A DNA stretch of 64,000 nt from an uncultured Eubacterium sp. (GTDB lineage Bacteria > Bacillota > Clostridia > Lachnospirales > Lachnospiraceae), in the NCBI GenBank assembly GCA_910589595.1, contig CAJUTM010000005.1, positions 86,887 through 150,886 on the forward strand, given 5' to 3'. This document shows positions 34,542-43,543 of this stretch, piece by piece. The notes beneath the pieces were generated by a model, which saw only the letters and a program-made list of their open reading frames with translations, searched no databases and was not told where the DNA came from. The stretch's first letter is position 1; the number at the start of each line of letters is the position of its first letter. A program made the translations under genes and the position numbers.

Positions 34542-35399
34542 CTACTTATATAATTTCCCATAGAAAAATTGTTCTTGAAATGAGATATCTCCCAAAATTT
34601 TTTCTTCCGGAATATCTTTTCCATCCAAAGACACAATCCACTTATCCTCCACATCATTAAAACGATGCCATACTGCTATCACCTTGCCGGCAAATTTTTG
34701 CAGTGGCTTGTCCGTACCAAATATATATACATCCTGCTCCTCACCATCGTTCGCAAAGACGCCATCAATATACCCATAATTAATTGGATAAAGCATTTTC
34801 GTGTCCTGTGGATGGGACATTCCTATTGCTCTATCGACTGTCCCACACACTGTCTTGCCAATTATTTGACTATAATCAGGTTCATTTTCCTCCATTGCGC
34901 AAAAAAAGTAATCCAGTGTCTGCACGAGTTTCTTCTCTTCATATAATTTCTTAATATCGGAAACCGTCATCCATTTACAAGCCGCCACCTCGTCTGTGGT
35001 TGCAGCTTCCAAATGCAAATCTCCATCATACTCAAAGAGCCACACATCCATAATATCGTTATATACTTTGCACTCATATCGGTCGTCACTACCGCGTATT
35101 TTAGAGAAAAGCAATTTACCGGCGTCCTTATCTAAGTCCAAACCAACCTCCTCTTTTACTTCCCGAACAGCCCCCTCGCGGCTGCTTTCTCCCTTTAGTA
35201 CAGAACCACCGACGCATTCCCACATCAGCGGAAAAGTCGGCCGATTTGCCGAGCGCTGTGAAATCAGATATTCTCCTCTGCGATTGCGTATCCATACAGC
35301 TACTACTAAATGATAGAACCCCTCGGGAATCTTCTCTCCCCTTATATGTTCTTTTCCGGTTCTCTCTCTGTATTTTGTATATAAATCCCATTTTTCCAT
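34542..35399 (-). CDS. Nudix hydrolase fused to a pyrophosphatase-like domain
   Basis: The start chosen is ATG 35399 behind GAGGAGG. Residues about 25-165 form a Nudix domain; the Nudix box GGSVLKGESSREGAVREVKE followed by EVGL matches GX5EX7REUXEEXGU. The C-terminal about 110 residues (IGKTVCGTVDRAIGMSHPQD, LYPINYGYIDGVFANDGEEQ, DVYIFG) resemble an inorganic pyrophosphatase-type beta barrel. A Nudix enzyme that releases pyrophosphate fused to a domain that could hydrolyse it is chemically sensible. It lies directly behind the Erm-like gene and may be co-induced with it. Confidence 0.75.
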   Translation of the reverse strand: MEKWDLYTKYRERTGKEHIRGEKIPEGFYHLVVAVWIRNRRGEYLISQRSANRPTFPLMWECVGGSVLKGESSREGAVREVKEEVGLDLDKDAGKLLFSKIRGSDDRYECKVYNDIMDVWLFEYDGDLHLEAATTDEVAACKWMTVSDIKKLYEEKKLVQTLDYFFCAMEENEPDYSQIIGKTVCGTVDRAIGMSHPQDTKMLYPINYGYIDGVFANDGEEQDVYIFGTDKPLQKFAGKVIAVWHRFNDVEDKWIVSLDGKDIPEEKILGDISFQEQFFYGKLYK

Positions 35400-35455
35400 A
35401 AATAATTCCTCCTCTAACATATTTCAAAAAACAATTCTCTGGCATGTGCGCCCCA

Positions 35456-36040
35456 TTATTTGCGTATAAAATGCAATAATACCGAATCCACGGAAGGTTT
35501 CGGATGAAAATCTTCTCTAGAAAAATAATAAATAATCTCTAACTTCCATCTGTGTTTTAGCAATAGAGAATATTTTGTTTCTGTCGGCATTCCCATAAAT
35601 CTTTTCGCTGCGCCCTTTTCCATTACCAGCCACATCTCCGAGGGAGGGTGCGCATCTTCTGTCAGTTTTTTTACAATTTTTGTCGTCAAGTTATACGGAA
35701 TATTGGCAAATACCTTATAATCTCCCTTGTTGGGCAGCCGGTATTTCATAAAATCTCCGCAAACTATTTTTATGTTACTGAAATCTTGTAAGCGCTCTTT
35801 TGCCCGCTCATATAATTTCCTGTCTATCTCCACTGAGTATACATAACCTGCCTTTCTGCAAAGCGCCTCTGTTAAATGGCCTTTTCCGGCGCCGATTTCC
35901 AAGACTGTATCATGGCGTGAAATTGTACTCTTTCTCACTATTCTTTCCAAGAGTCTCCTGCTCGTTAAAAAGTTCTGTGATTTGCTTATTGCCTGTAAAT
36001 GGGCAGACTTCCCCCTATTCTTTCTGTTTTCCCTTTGCAT
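35456..36040 (-). CDS. erm: Erm-type 23S rRNA adenine-N6 methyltransferase, short
   Basis: This 194-residue protein begins behind AGGAGG. It has the Erm/KsgA Rossmann core: SQNFLTSRRLLERIV at the N-terminus, LEIGAGKGHLTEAL (SAM motif I), YSVEID, VCGDFMKYRLP and FANIPYNLTTKIVKKL (catalytic NIPY). The SQNFLT opening and NIPY favour Erm over KsgA. It would methylate A2058 and give macrolide-lincosamide-streptogramin B resistance. It ends at FIRK, about 50 residues short of typical Erm proteins, lacking most of the C-terminal helical domain; no continuation was found in other frames. Upstream is an RVR leader peptide and two terminators, fitting drug-induced expression. Confidence 0.8.
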   Translation of the reverse strand: MQRENRKNRGKSAHLQAISKSQNFLTSRRLLERIVRKSTISRHDTVLEIGAGKGHLTEALCRKAGYVYSVEIDRKLYERAKERLQDFSNIKIVCGDFMKYRLPNKGDYKVFANIPYNLTTKIVKKLTEDAHPPSEMWLVMEKGAAKRFMGMPTETKYSLLLKHRWKLEIIYYFSREDFHPKPSVDSVLLHFIRK

Positions 36041-36081
36041 ATCGTTCCTCCTGTTTTTCTATTTGCATCAAAAACGGCAAT

Positions 36082-36118
36082 AAAAAAAGCAGGGGAAAGT
36101 TCACACAGATTCTCCTGC
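36082..36118 (-). terminator. Terminator/attenuator just upstream of erm
   Basis: On the minus strand, GCAGGAGAA (36118-36110) pairs with TTCCCCTGC (36097-36089), followed by seven T. It lies about 42 nt before the erm start codon, so transcripts must pass it. Confidence 0.7.
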
Positions 36119-36202
36119 ATACATTATGAGAAAATAACAAAAAAACACTGACACACTACAAATAATCTGTCATACACCGCATTGTTCTCCAACTAAGTAC
36201 GC

Positions 36203-36229
36203 AAAAAAGAACCTGATTTCAAACAGGCT
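36203..36229 (-). terminator. Terminator/attenuator after the erm leader peptide
   Basis: On the minus strand, AGCCTG (36229-36224) pairs with CAGGTT (36215-36210), followed by CTTTTTT. It starts 19 nt after the leader stop, within reach of a ribosome stalled on the leader codons. Confidence 0.65.
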
Positions 36230-36247
36230 GTCTTCTTATTACCGTTC

Positions 36248-36277
36248 TTACCTTACTCGAACAACACATGCTGACAT
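36248..36277 (-). CDS. Leader peptide MSACVVRVR of the erm gene
   Basis: This 9-codon frame has an AGGAGG site eight bases upstream. It ends in Arg-Val-Arg, the +x+ pattern at which macrolide-bound ribosomes stall in other Erm leaders (compare the RLR of ErmD-type leaders). Stalling here would favour read-through of the downstream hairpins. The presence of promoter, ribosome site, short frame and terminators in order supports a real leader. Confidence 0.7.
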   Translation of the reverse strand: MSACVVRVR

Positions 36278-36341
36278 AATTAGTACCTCCTGATTGTTAT
36301 TTGTATTGCGAAAACAGTTTGCTTCACAATTCTTTTTCATT

Positions 36342-36370
36342 ATTATAGCAAACAGTCCATAGTACTGCAA
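36342..36370 (-). promoter_or_regulatory. Promoter of the erm leader transcript
   Basis: On the minus strand, TTGCAG (36370-36365), 17 nt, TATAAT (36347-36342); a near-consensus sigma-A promoter about 65 nt upstream of the leader peptide. Confidence 0.75.
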
Positions 36371-36441
36371 CATATTTCAACCATGCCTGTGACGGTTATT
36401 AAGCTGCGGCATAAGCCCCTGCTTCCTGTTCCGTCCACCAT

Positions 36442-38043
36442 TTAAGAACAAAGCGTAAATGTCACAGACACATCCGCCATTTCTTCCGCAACATCCCTGT
36501 TTCCCACCACATCCAGAAGAGGAAATCCATTTTTTGATATATGTACCCTGTGGAAAGCGGAACATCTGCAAAAATATTTTTCACGCTCCTGTGCATGATA
36601 AGCTATCATAAGATTACCTGCTTCGTCCTGAAAGAAAGAATTATGCCCAGGCCCCTGAATTCCATCCACATAACCGGAAGCCAGCACCGCCGTAGGCTCT
36701 TTCGTCCAACTGCTTACATCAAGCAAATCCGCATCCATGGAGGCTTTCAGATAGCCCACCGCGTAAGTATAACCAGTTGCAGCTCCACCGGAATATGCCA
36801 GATACAGCATATCGCCAAGGATAAGCGCATACGGGCCTTCATTGTTGATAGTACCGGCAACATTTTCCCATCCCAAGAGCGGTCTGGAAATCAATACCGG
36901 ATTCGAAGCAAGTATCCACGGTTTGGCTTCATCCGCTTCCGCTATGCAGAGCATTGACCCCGTATCTGACGGCGTGCCGATACCATAGCGGTACGACCAG
37001 CATAAATATGTTTTTTTGTTTGTCCGGAAGAATGTCATATCCAAAGTAATCCCTTCTCCCGCTAAATCACTTCCGTCAGCCCGACACACTCTTACCGGCT
37101 CTTCCCAGTCTTCCGGCTTTAAAATATCGCCTCCCTCCCGCAGTCTCATCATATGGCACTGCGGCCCCCATACCTCGCCGCTGACTGCAAAAAGCAGATA
37201 TAATCTTTCCCCAATAACATGAAATTCCGGTGCCCAAAATGTCTGGCAGAGTTTTCTTTCTTTATCATAGTCGAGAATGCACTTCTGTTCTACGTTCTCA
37301 GCAAATAATCCCTCCACGCTCTCTGCGCGCCGCACATAAATCCCTATATCGTTCAGATTGTCATTCGTAGCCACATAGTACCAGCTTCCTTTCCACTGAA
37401 AGAACACGGGGTCGGCAAAGCCTGCGGCAAGAGGAAATCCTGTGTGTACTGCCTGCAGCTTTCCGTGAATTTCATAGTTATCTTCTCCGAGGGGCGTCAG
37501 GCTCTGCATATCCCACATAACTCTTTTTTCATGGCAGGAGCCGTCAGAATACTCCACCGAGGCCTTTACAGAGACAATCTCTTCAACTTCTGACAGCTGT
37601 ATGCGGTTCGGGAAATTTACTTCTACTGCCTGCAGGGGAATCCACCTCTCGTATATCCCCTCTCTCAGGCTGTCCGGTATTTCCACAGAATCACAGGCCG
37701 CTTCCTTTTCATTCGTCAGTTCCTGTCTCTCAAAATGGACAAAATCCTTAGTGGTAAAAGTCACTATAGTTTCAGGCATAACCGGCATTCCTTCCGCGTC
37801 TGCCAGAGTCGCCGTCACCAGATAGTCGCCATCCCGCTTCTGTATCTGCGGATTTATCAGCCCCCGCTCCTCCAGAGTGTTGTCCTCCCTGATTGCCGCC
37901 TCGGCAAAAAGAATTCCATATCCGTGGTTCAGCTCGACGAAATCCAATCCATCATCACTATACGAAAAATGTATACTATTAGCAATTGCCAAAGGGTAGC
38001 AGCCTTCTTCCACTTTTTTTGTAAATACTTTAATAATCCCCAT
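36442..38043 (-). CDS. GH43-like glycosidase (five-bladed propeller)
   Basis: This 533-residue cytoplasmic protein has no signal peptide. The second half carries GH43/GH32 clan propeller features: HTGFPLAAGFADPVFFQWKG (the ADP with catalytic Asp), FWAPEFHVIGERLYLLFAVS (WAPE) and a late GPGHNSFFQDEAGNLMIAYH (GPGHNS). These are typical of arabinofuranosidase/xylosidase families acting on plant or host glycans. The N-terminal about 200 residues form an additional beta domain. It has its own promoter and is divergent from the radical SAM gene. Substrate cannot be told from sequence alone. Confidence 0.75.
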   Translation of the reverse strand: MGIIKVFTKKVEEGCYPLAIANSIHFSYSDDGLDFVELNHGYGILFAEAAIREDNTLEERGLINPQIQKRDGDYLVTATLADAEGMPVMPETIVTFTTKDFVHFERQELTNEKEAACDSVEIPDSLREGIYERWIPLQAVEVNFPNRIQLSEVEEIVSVKASVEYSDGSCHEKRVMWDMQSLTPLGEDNYEIHGKLQAVHTGFPLAAGFADPVFFQWKGSWYYVATNDNLNDIGIYVRRAESVEGLFAENVEQKCILDYDKERKLCQTFWAPEFHVIGERLYLLFAVSGEVWGPQCHMMRLREGGDILKPEDWEEPVRVCRADGSDLAGEGITLDMTFFRTNKKTYLCWSYRYGIGTPSDTGSMLCIAEADEAKPWILASNPVLISRPLLGWENVAGTINNEGPYALILGDMLYLAYSGGAATGYTYAVGYLKASMDADLLDVSSWTKEPTAVLASGYVDGIQGPGHNSFFQDEAGNLMIAYHAQEREKYFCRCSAFHRVHISKNGFPLLDVVGNRDVAEEMADVSVTFTLCS

Positions 38044-38105
38044 ACCGAATCCTTTCCGACCATTTTAGTCTTAAAAACAGTTTATCACACAATTTTTTTA
38101 TCATT

Positions 38106-38134
38106 ATTATATCAAACTGCCAATAGCACTTCAA
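38106..38134 (-). promoter_or_regulatory. Promoter of the GH43-like gene
   Basis: On the minus strand, TTGAAG (38134-38129), 17 nt, TATAAT (38111-38106), about 60 nt upstream of the start codon. Confidence 0.7.
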
Positions 38135-38182
38135 TGATTACTACACTTTTTAGCCCGTCCGTATAAAATATTTCTGTGGGGA

Positions 38183-38211
38183 TTGCCATTGGCTTCTGAA
38201 ACCGCTATAAT
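38183..38211 (+). promoter_or_regulatory. Promoter of the radical SAM gene
   Basis: TTGCCA (38183-38188), 17 nt, TATAAT (38206-38211), about 40 nt upstream of the start codon. Confidence 0.75.
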
Positions 38212-38252
38212 GAAATTAATAAAAATTTGCGCTTATATTCAAGGAGGCAAAA

Positions 38253-39134
38253 ATGCATTTTGTACAGGCAAAAGGAATCTTATCTTCAAAAAATGGCATG
38301 AACTTATATCGCGGCTGCTCCCACGGCTGCATTTATTGTGACTCAAGAAGCAAGTGCTACCATATGGAACACGCCTTTGAAGATATTGAAGTTAAAGAAA
38401 ATGCAATTGAACTGCTGTCCCATGCCCTTGCGCATAAGCGAAAGAAATGCATGATAGGCACAGGCTCTATGACCGACCCATATATCCCCTTGGAGATGGA
38501 AACAGGAAATGTAAGAAAAGCGCTGCATTTAATCTATAAGCATGGATTTGGCTTTACGGTCATTACAACATCAGACCGGATTTTGAGAGATTTAGACCTT
38601 TTACAGAAAATAAACGATAAAACGAAATGTGTCGTGCAGATGACTCTGACTACTTACGATGAAGATTTATGCAGGAAAATCGAGCCCAATGTGAGTACGA
38701 CAAAAGAGCGTTTCGAGGTGTTGAAACAGATGAGAGACGCGGGAATACCTACCGTTGTATGGCTGTCGCCGATTTTACCGTTTATCAACGACACGGAAGA
38801 TAATATCTCCGGTATTTTAGATATGTGCATAGAAGCAAAAGTTTCCGGCATTATTTGTTTCGGAATGGGACTGACGCTGCGGGAGGGTAATCGGGAATAT
38901 TTTTACAGCCAGTTAGACCGGTTATTTCCACAGTTAAAACAAAAATATATAAGCGCATACGGAAACCAATATATGATTGGGAGTCCTAATAGCAAATATT
39001 TAATGCGCCTGTTTCATCAAAGATGTAAAGAAAACGGCATTATGCACAATAATGAGCAAATATTTGATTTTCTGAACGAATTTGAAGAAAAAGACGCATA
39101 TAAACAATTAAGCCTTTTGGATTATAAAATATAA
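38253..39134 (+). CDS. Radical SAM protein, SplB/Rv2578c-like
   Basis: This 293-residue protein starts behind AAGGAGG. The iron-sulfur motif is CSHGCIYC (C-x3-C-x2-C), preceded by NLYRGC, as in spore photoproduct lyase-like and Rv2578c-type proteins. Following segments (GTGSMTDPYIPLEMETGNVR, VVWLSPILPFINDTEDNI) fit the TIM-barrel core. It would bind a 4Fe-4S cluster and SAM and generate a 5'-deoxyadenosyl radical. It is the only plus-strand gene in this stretch with its own promoter. It lacks an obvious DNA-lesion-specific region, so a repair role is only possible. Confidence 0.75.
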   Translation: MHFVQAKGILSSKNGMNLYRGCSHGCIYCDSRSKCYHMEHAFEDIEVKENAIELLSHALAHKRKKCMIGTGSMTDPYIPLEMETGNVRKALHLIYKHGFGFTVITTSDRILRDLDLLQKINDKTKCVVQMTLTTYDEDLCRKIEPNVSTTKERFEVLKQMRDAGIPTVVWLSPILPFINDTEDNISGILDMCIEAKVSGIICFGMGLTLREGNREYFYSQLDRLFPQLKQKYISAYGNQYMIGSPNSKYLMRLFHQRCKENGIMHNNEQIFDFLNEFEEKDAYKQLSLLDYKI

Positions 39135-39146
39135 TCAGTTATGCAA

Positions 39147-39512
39147 TCATACAACTCGATATCCGTTGTCTGCCAAGACTTGTAATGCCTCTCCCATTTT
39201 CTCTTCCTTTACAAAAACATAATCGGTATTATATGTGGATACGACAAATATTCCTATGCCATTTCCGGCCAACAAAGCAGATATTTTCGAAAGTACTCCA
39301 ATTAAGGAAAAGTCCAAAACTCCCTGAACCCTAAATGCTTTCCAGCCATTTTCCTGTTCGACAACATTACCCGGAACTTTATCCGCACGGCAGACCAGAG
39401 ATTTTTCCTCATCCGTTTTTCCTATAAAACAAAATTCATCATCCAAATTCACCAATGTATAGTCTTTCACCCTGCACACGGTAAATTCATAGTCAATTTT
39501 TTCTATTTTCAT
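39147..39512 (-). CDS. ACT domain protein
   Basis: About 121 residues from ATG 39512, which overlaps the end of the upstream gene. The C-terminal half (FRVQGVLDFSLIGVLSKISA, GIGIFVVSTYNTDYVFV) is an ACT_7-type ligand-binding domain like those in small stand-alone ACT proteins. It may bind amino acids. It is translationally coupled to the unknown protein at 39493. Confidence 0.7.
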   Translation of the reverse strand: MKIEKIDYEFTVCRVKDYTLVNLDDEFCFIGKTDEEKSLVCRADKVPGNVVEQENGWKAFRVQGVLDFSLIGVLSKISALLAGNGIGIFVVSTYNTDYVFVKEEKMGEALQVLADNGYRVV

Positions 39513-40632
39513 CTCTTTTTCCCTTTTCAACCAGCGCCCTTAATTGAACCGCCCAAAACGTCAAATCGCAGTCCAATCCCAGACCATTCTTATAATTTTG
39601 TTCCAATTTCACATCCACATATGGCGTAGGATATTCGATTTTCAGCGGCGAGTATCGTTTGTTATGAGGCTGTTCAAAGTTCATTTTTAAAATCCCCTCT
39701 TCATTTGTCGCTGCTGACACTGCCGCTAAAGATTCTTTGATAACATTTACGTTATCTCCCACACCAAGCATAGCGATTTCTGTGAGGATTCTTCTGTACG
39801 TTATCGTATCAATATAATTGGGAGCAAATGCCCTAATCGGTGTCACAAATGCGAAACAGGGCGCATAATAGCGGCTCTTTACTTTCACATGAATCCGGTT
39901 GTCCTGTTTCATAATTTTGTTTATGTGATTAAACGAATCCGCCAGCATTTGAATATTTTCTTTTGTTCTCCAAGACTGTGTATATGCTAATGTCTCTAAT
40001 GTATATGCATTCGGGAAATATTCGTCTGCCTCAATATAGGGAAGCTTATATTTTTTCTCTGCCCCTTTTCGCTTTTTTACTATTTCATCCAACGATGAAA
40101 TCTGTAAAACTCTCTCAAAACCTTTCAAGGCAATTTGTTGAAATTCTATTAAATCATCATAATCATCACCATATCCAAGCATCGCCTGCATCGTATACAA
40201 TAACGCTCCCAGACAATTACCATTATGAATACCAATCATCCGGTTATTATATCTTTCAACCTCTGGAGGAATATAGGAAAATTCCTGTTGCAAAATTTCC
40301 TCGCTGCGCATCGCCTTTACAAAATTTGCCACAATCGGGTGTTCTTTGGGAATCGCATAATAAGAGAGTAATCTGGCTGCCGTCTCCCCATCCTGCAAAG
40401 GCGTCTCGTGGAGCACTGTACCGCGCCAATTATCCCAGCTATGCATACCGCTGCCGATATAACCGTCCGGTTTCACATACTTTTTCACCAACTTAAAATA
40501 TGGCAGTTCATAAATTTCATCCAGAAACCGTTTATCTTCTTCTGAAATCTTACCTATAATCTCTTTTCTCAGACGATATTGAATGACCGGCCCTGCATTT
40601 TTTAACAAAAAATCTATCGACTTATTCTTCAT
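39493..40632 (-). CDS. Unknown alpha-helical protein (379 aa)
   Basis: The protein begins MKNKSIDFLLKNAGPVIQYR and is helix-rich throughout, with SWDNWRGTVLHETPLQDGET and IGIHNGNCLGALLYTMQAML segments resembling repeats of an alpha/alpha toroid (prenyltransferase/terpene-cyclase-like). The DxDD motif of cyclases is absent. No secretion signal. Its end overlaps the ACT protein start. Function unknown. Confidence 0.65.
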   Translation of the reverse strand: MKNKSIDFLLKNAGPVIQYRLRKEIIGKISEEDKRFLDEIYELPYFKLVKKYVKPDGYIGSGMHSWDNWRGTVLHETPLQDGETAARLLSYYAIPKEHPIVANFVKAMRSEEILQQEFSYIPPEVERYNNRMIGIHNGNCLGALLYTMQAMLGYGDDYDDLIEFQQIALKGFERVLQISSLDEIVKKRKGAEKKYKLPYIEADEYFPNAYTLETLAYTQSWRTKENIQMLADSFNHINKIMKQDNRIHVKVKSRYYAPCFAFVTPIRAFAPNYIDTITYRRILTEIAMLGVGDNVNVIKESLAAVSAATNEEGILKMNFEQPHNKRYSPLKIEYPTPYVDVKLEQNYKNGLGLDCDLTFWAVQLRALVEKGKRDENRKN

Positions 40633-40656
40633 GTATATTCCTCGTAGACGCAGTAA

Positions 40657-41160
40657 TTATTTTATAAAATAGCAGTAGTCCAATATGACGTTTCCCTTTT
40701 CATCCGGTGTTGTAAAGCGGGGACATAAACAATTTTCGAAAGACATTTCAACCCCATTTTCATCGACAGCTATTTCAAAACCTTCATTCTGAAGAGCTTT
40801 CCAACAATTGCCTACGCTGCCATGCACTTCCTCTTCTCTGCCATAAATCCAACAGGTTCCCAAACTTGACTTCGGGAAATCAATATACTCAAAACCTTGC
40901 GGAACTTCCGTATCTTCCGGCGTAAACATGCCAATCCAGTATTGCTGAAGTTCGCCGTTTTTACGACATTCCAATCCAACATAGGCACCGCCATTTTCCC
41001 ATATTCCCAAAATTTTTTCAGTCCCTCCCATGCGGTTTTCTATTACATCAAACCAGCCGTTCGCAAACCATTCTCCCCAACCGTTATAATCCTGATATTT
41101 CTTCCCTATAAATCTCATGCCCGGAACTTCATCCTTAAACACTTTAATGATTTCTGCCAT
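40657..41160 (-). CDS. GyrI-like effector-binding domain protein
   Basis: About 167 residues from ATG 41160, behind GGGGGA. AEIIKVFKDEVPGMRFIGKK, GGAYVGLECRKNGELQQYWI and a final NVILDYCYFIK show the SOUL/GyrI-like fold that binds small hydrophobic ligands. Here it stands alone, without a DNA-binding domain, next to two AraC regulators with a related C-terminal domain. It may buffer or sense the same ligands. Confidence 0.7.
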   Translation of the reverse strand: MAEIIKVFKDEVPGMRFIGKKYQDYNGWGEWFANGWFDVIENRMGGTEKILGIWENGGAYVGLECRKNGELQQYWIGMFTPEDTEVPQGFEYIDFPKSSLGTCWIYGREEEVHGSVGNCWKALQNEGFEIAVDENGVEMSFENCLCPRFTTPDEKGNVILDYCYFIK

Positions 41161-41197
41161 AATCTTTTCCCCCTTGTTTTTCAAAATTATGTGTCTG

Positions 41198-42025
41198 TCA
41201 TTTTTGTTTCATATGAATAAATATCTGTTCCGAGAATTCCCTGCTGTTTTCCCTATATGTCTCAAAATCACAATCACCAAGAATTGCATATCCGCTTTGT
41301 GGGAGCCATTCTTTATATATATAATCCCAAGTCCTGCGTATCGTGTTGACAAATGTATATTTGTCCGCCTTGGGCGTATCAAATACCGCATACAAACCGC
41401 CATCCACGTTTAACTGCACCGTCCCTGATAAATCCCCGTTGGCGCACTCAGTCAAGATTCCTATATAGTAATCCAATTTGTTTTTCTCAAAATTCCACAC
41501 GGAAAACCCATAATCCAACTGCGTTTCTCCACCGGATAATTTGCCCGAAAATCCTCCACAATTATACTTATTCCAAAACTTTGTAGGGTCCTCTTCGTCA
41601 CTTTTATATACGGTTGCGCTAAATGGTTTCAATTCTATCATCTTTGGCGTCAATACAAACTCATCACTATCCCCATTGTTTCTGTGAAGCAATTTCAAGC
41701 TGCTGTCAACGTTTCGGTAATCCGAGGGAAGGATATGATGTTCCGATTTGAACGCCCTTGTAAAATTTTCTTTTGAATTAAAACCATGCTTATAACCTAT
41801 CTGGGATATCGCCTCATCCGTATCTGCAATATCACGGGCGCTTTCCGTAATCCGTCTCCTGCGCACATACTCAAAGGGTGTCATTGAAAACGTTTCCTTA
41901 AATACGCGTAAGAAATGATATTTGGAATACCCCGCAATAGATGCCAGACCGTCCAAGTCCATATCCTCATATAAGTTTTCTTCCATATAATCCAAGACCT
42001 TTTGAAGAGGTTCTACATATTTCAT
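41198..42025 (-). CDS. AraC-family regulator with effector-binding domain (1)
   Basis: The start chosen is ATG 42025 behind GAGGTG. The N-terminal about 100 residues have two helix-turn-helices (LDGLASIAGYSKYHFLRVFK, AISQIGYKHGFNSKENFTRA) of the AraC/XylS type. The C-terminal about 150 residues form a GyrI-like effector-binding domain. This AraC-plus-GyrI layout is the Rob/BltR-like multidrug-responsive group. It would bind a small molecule and activate nearby genes; targets are unknown. Confidence 0.8.
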   Translation of the reverse strand: MKYVEPLQKVLDYMEENLYEDMDLDGLASIAGYSKYHFLRVFKETFSMTPFEYVRRRRITESARDIADTDEAISQIGYKHGFNSKENFTRAFKSEHHILPSDYRNVDSSLKLLHRNNGDSDEFVLTPKMIELKPFSATVYKSDEEDPTKFWNKYNCGGFSGKLSGGETQLDYGFSVWNFEKNKLDYYIGILTECANGDLSGTVQLNVDGGLYAVFDTPKADKYTFVNTIRRTWDYIYKEWLPQSGYAILGDCDFETYRENSREFSEQIFIHMKQK

Positions 42026-42101
42026 AATCAAACACCTCGGAATAAGTATACTATAGCAAAGGATGAACACGTTGATATAAATTGCGGTCATTATAAAATT
42101 T

Positions 42102-42989
42102 TTAATTCTGTTTCACCGGAATCCATAACTCACAAAACAAACCGTTTTCTCCATCTTCAAAGTAGATTTCATAGTCGGTATCCTCTGTTTGTGTGTAACC
42201 TGTTTGTGGAATAAATTCTTTAAAAAACTTACTCCACGTTTCAGCCAAACAATCTCCATCCGAACCAAAACATTTAAAAACTGCGTAGTCAGCAGGTTCT
42301 GTTTTCCAAATCAAATAACCGTTTTTGGTAAAATGCTCTAATTTTGAAATTTCGGTATCTTCATCAAGCATAATACCAATCCCATAATTAAAATGGTTTT
42401 CTCCATCTTTGACAGGACTGCACAAACCAAACAAGTCTCTTTTTCCTTTAACACGAAGTAATTTCATAGGTTCAATAAGGTCTTTTTCATAACATTCCGC
42501 CCAAAAATCAGGGATATTGTGAGCATTATCATCATTGATGATTTCATTGGGAAATGCTTTTACCAATGCAATAAATTTCTGACTTTCTTTGTGTTCAATT
42601 CTGTAATCCATAATACTACCGCCTTCCACTATAATTTTTATTAACAGTGGATTAAACAAATGAAGTTTTGTGCCTTTTTGTTTTGCCTGCTTTGGAGTTG
42701 AACCATGAAACCGTGAAAAAGCTTTAGAAAAACTTTCCGGTGATTCATAACCATACTTATATGCAGCATCTATCACCGAAATAGCCGTTGTTTGCAACTC
42801 TTTCGCCGCTAATGTAAGACGTCGTTTTCTCATGTATTCATTAGCCGTCATTCCCACAATAAAACTGAATGTACGATGAAAGTTGTAGCTTGACATCTGC
42901 ACACTTTTTGCAACCTCCGCATAACTTATGTTTTCACAAATATGCTCTTCCATATAGCATATTGCTTGCTGTATAAGCTGTATCGACAT
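42102..42989 (-). CDS. AraC-family regulator with effector-binding domain (2)
   Basis: A 295-residue second copy of the same layout: AraC helix-turn-helix pair (SYAEVAKSVQMSSYNFHRTF, VIDAAYKYGYESPESFSKAF), then a GyrI-like domain ending FCELWIPVKQN. It is clearly diverged from its neighbour, so not a recent duplicate. The pair may respond to different ligands. Confidence 0.8.
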   Translation of the reverse strand: MSIQLIQQAICYMEEHICENISYAEVAKSVQMSSYNFHRTFSFIVGMTANEYMRKRRLTLAAKELQTTAISVIDAAYKYGYESPESFSKAFSRFHGSTPKQAKQKGTKLHLFNPLLIKIIVEGGSIMDYRIEHKESQKFIALVKAFPNEIINDDNAHNIPDFWAECYEKDLIEPMKLLRVKGKRDLFGLCSPVKDGENHFNYGIGIMLDEDTEISKLEHFTKNGYLIWKTEPADYAVFKCFGSDGDCLAETWSKFFKEFIPQTGYTQTEDTDYEIYFEDGENGLFCELWIPVKQN

Positions 42990-43097
42990 TTTGTTTAATC
43001 CTCCCTGTATGAACCAATTATAGCTTATCCTAATTTAAAAGTCCTGTTCATGCTTGCACCAATTTGTCTCAAACGGAGTACTTTCGCAGTATGTTTT

Positions 43098-43507
43098 TTA
43101 CCATTCCACTTCAATCACACATTTGTCTGCTCCTGTCTTTATACTTTTAAGCAGTGTAACTTTTACATCTTTCTTGAACACTTCACTAAAAATGCCCTCT
43201 GCATTTCCTAATGTACAATAACACCAAGTTTCTGACAATTCCTCAGGTACTCTTTTCACACAAGGACAATAACATTCAGGATAACAAAATAAAATTTTGT
43301 TTTCAGATATGTATTCAAGACTAGCAAATGTTTCATTCTGATTAAATAAATATGCAAATTCCTTTATACTGTCTGCCTTTTTCAAATATTTCAGAAGTTT
43401 TTTGACAATGGATATTTTCCTTCAAATTCTCCTGCTGCGTCATGCCCTGCATTTCTTTCTAAACTATTTACCAGTCTGACAGAATGCGCATTGTCATTTT
43501 TTGCCAC
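43098..43507 (-). pseudogene. Broken small gene (N- and C-terminal parts in different frames)
   Basis: A GTG at 43507 sits eight bases behind AAGGAGG and opens 38 codons (VAKNDNAHSVRLVNSLERNA) ending at TGA 43393-43391. The continuation, in another frame from about 43385, encodes a 95-residue Cys-rich piece (ILFCYPECYCPCVKRVPEEL). The first part has the ribosome site and the second has none, so the gene was split by an indel, probably with loss of a middle section. It looks like a small clostridial Cys-rich family; function unknown. Confidence 0.6.
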
Positions 43508-43543
43508 GTCGTGTACCTCCTTAATTTGAAGTCGTCACATAAC

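Noticed and set aside
35456..36040. KsgA (16S rRNA dimethyltransferase)
   Set aside because: The SQNFLT opening, the NIPY context, the short length and the drug-type leader favour Erm.
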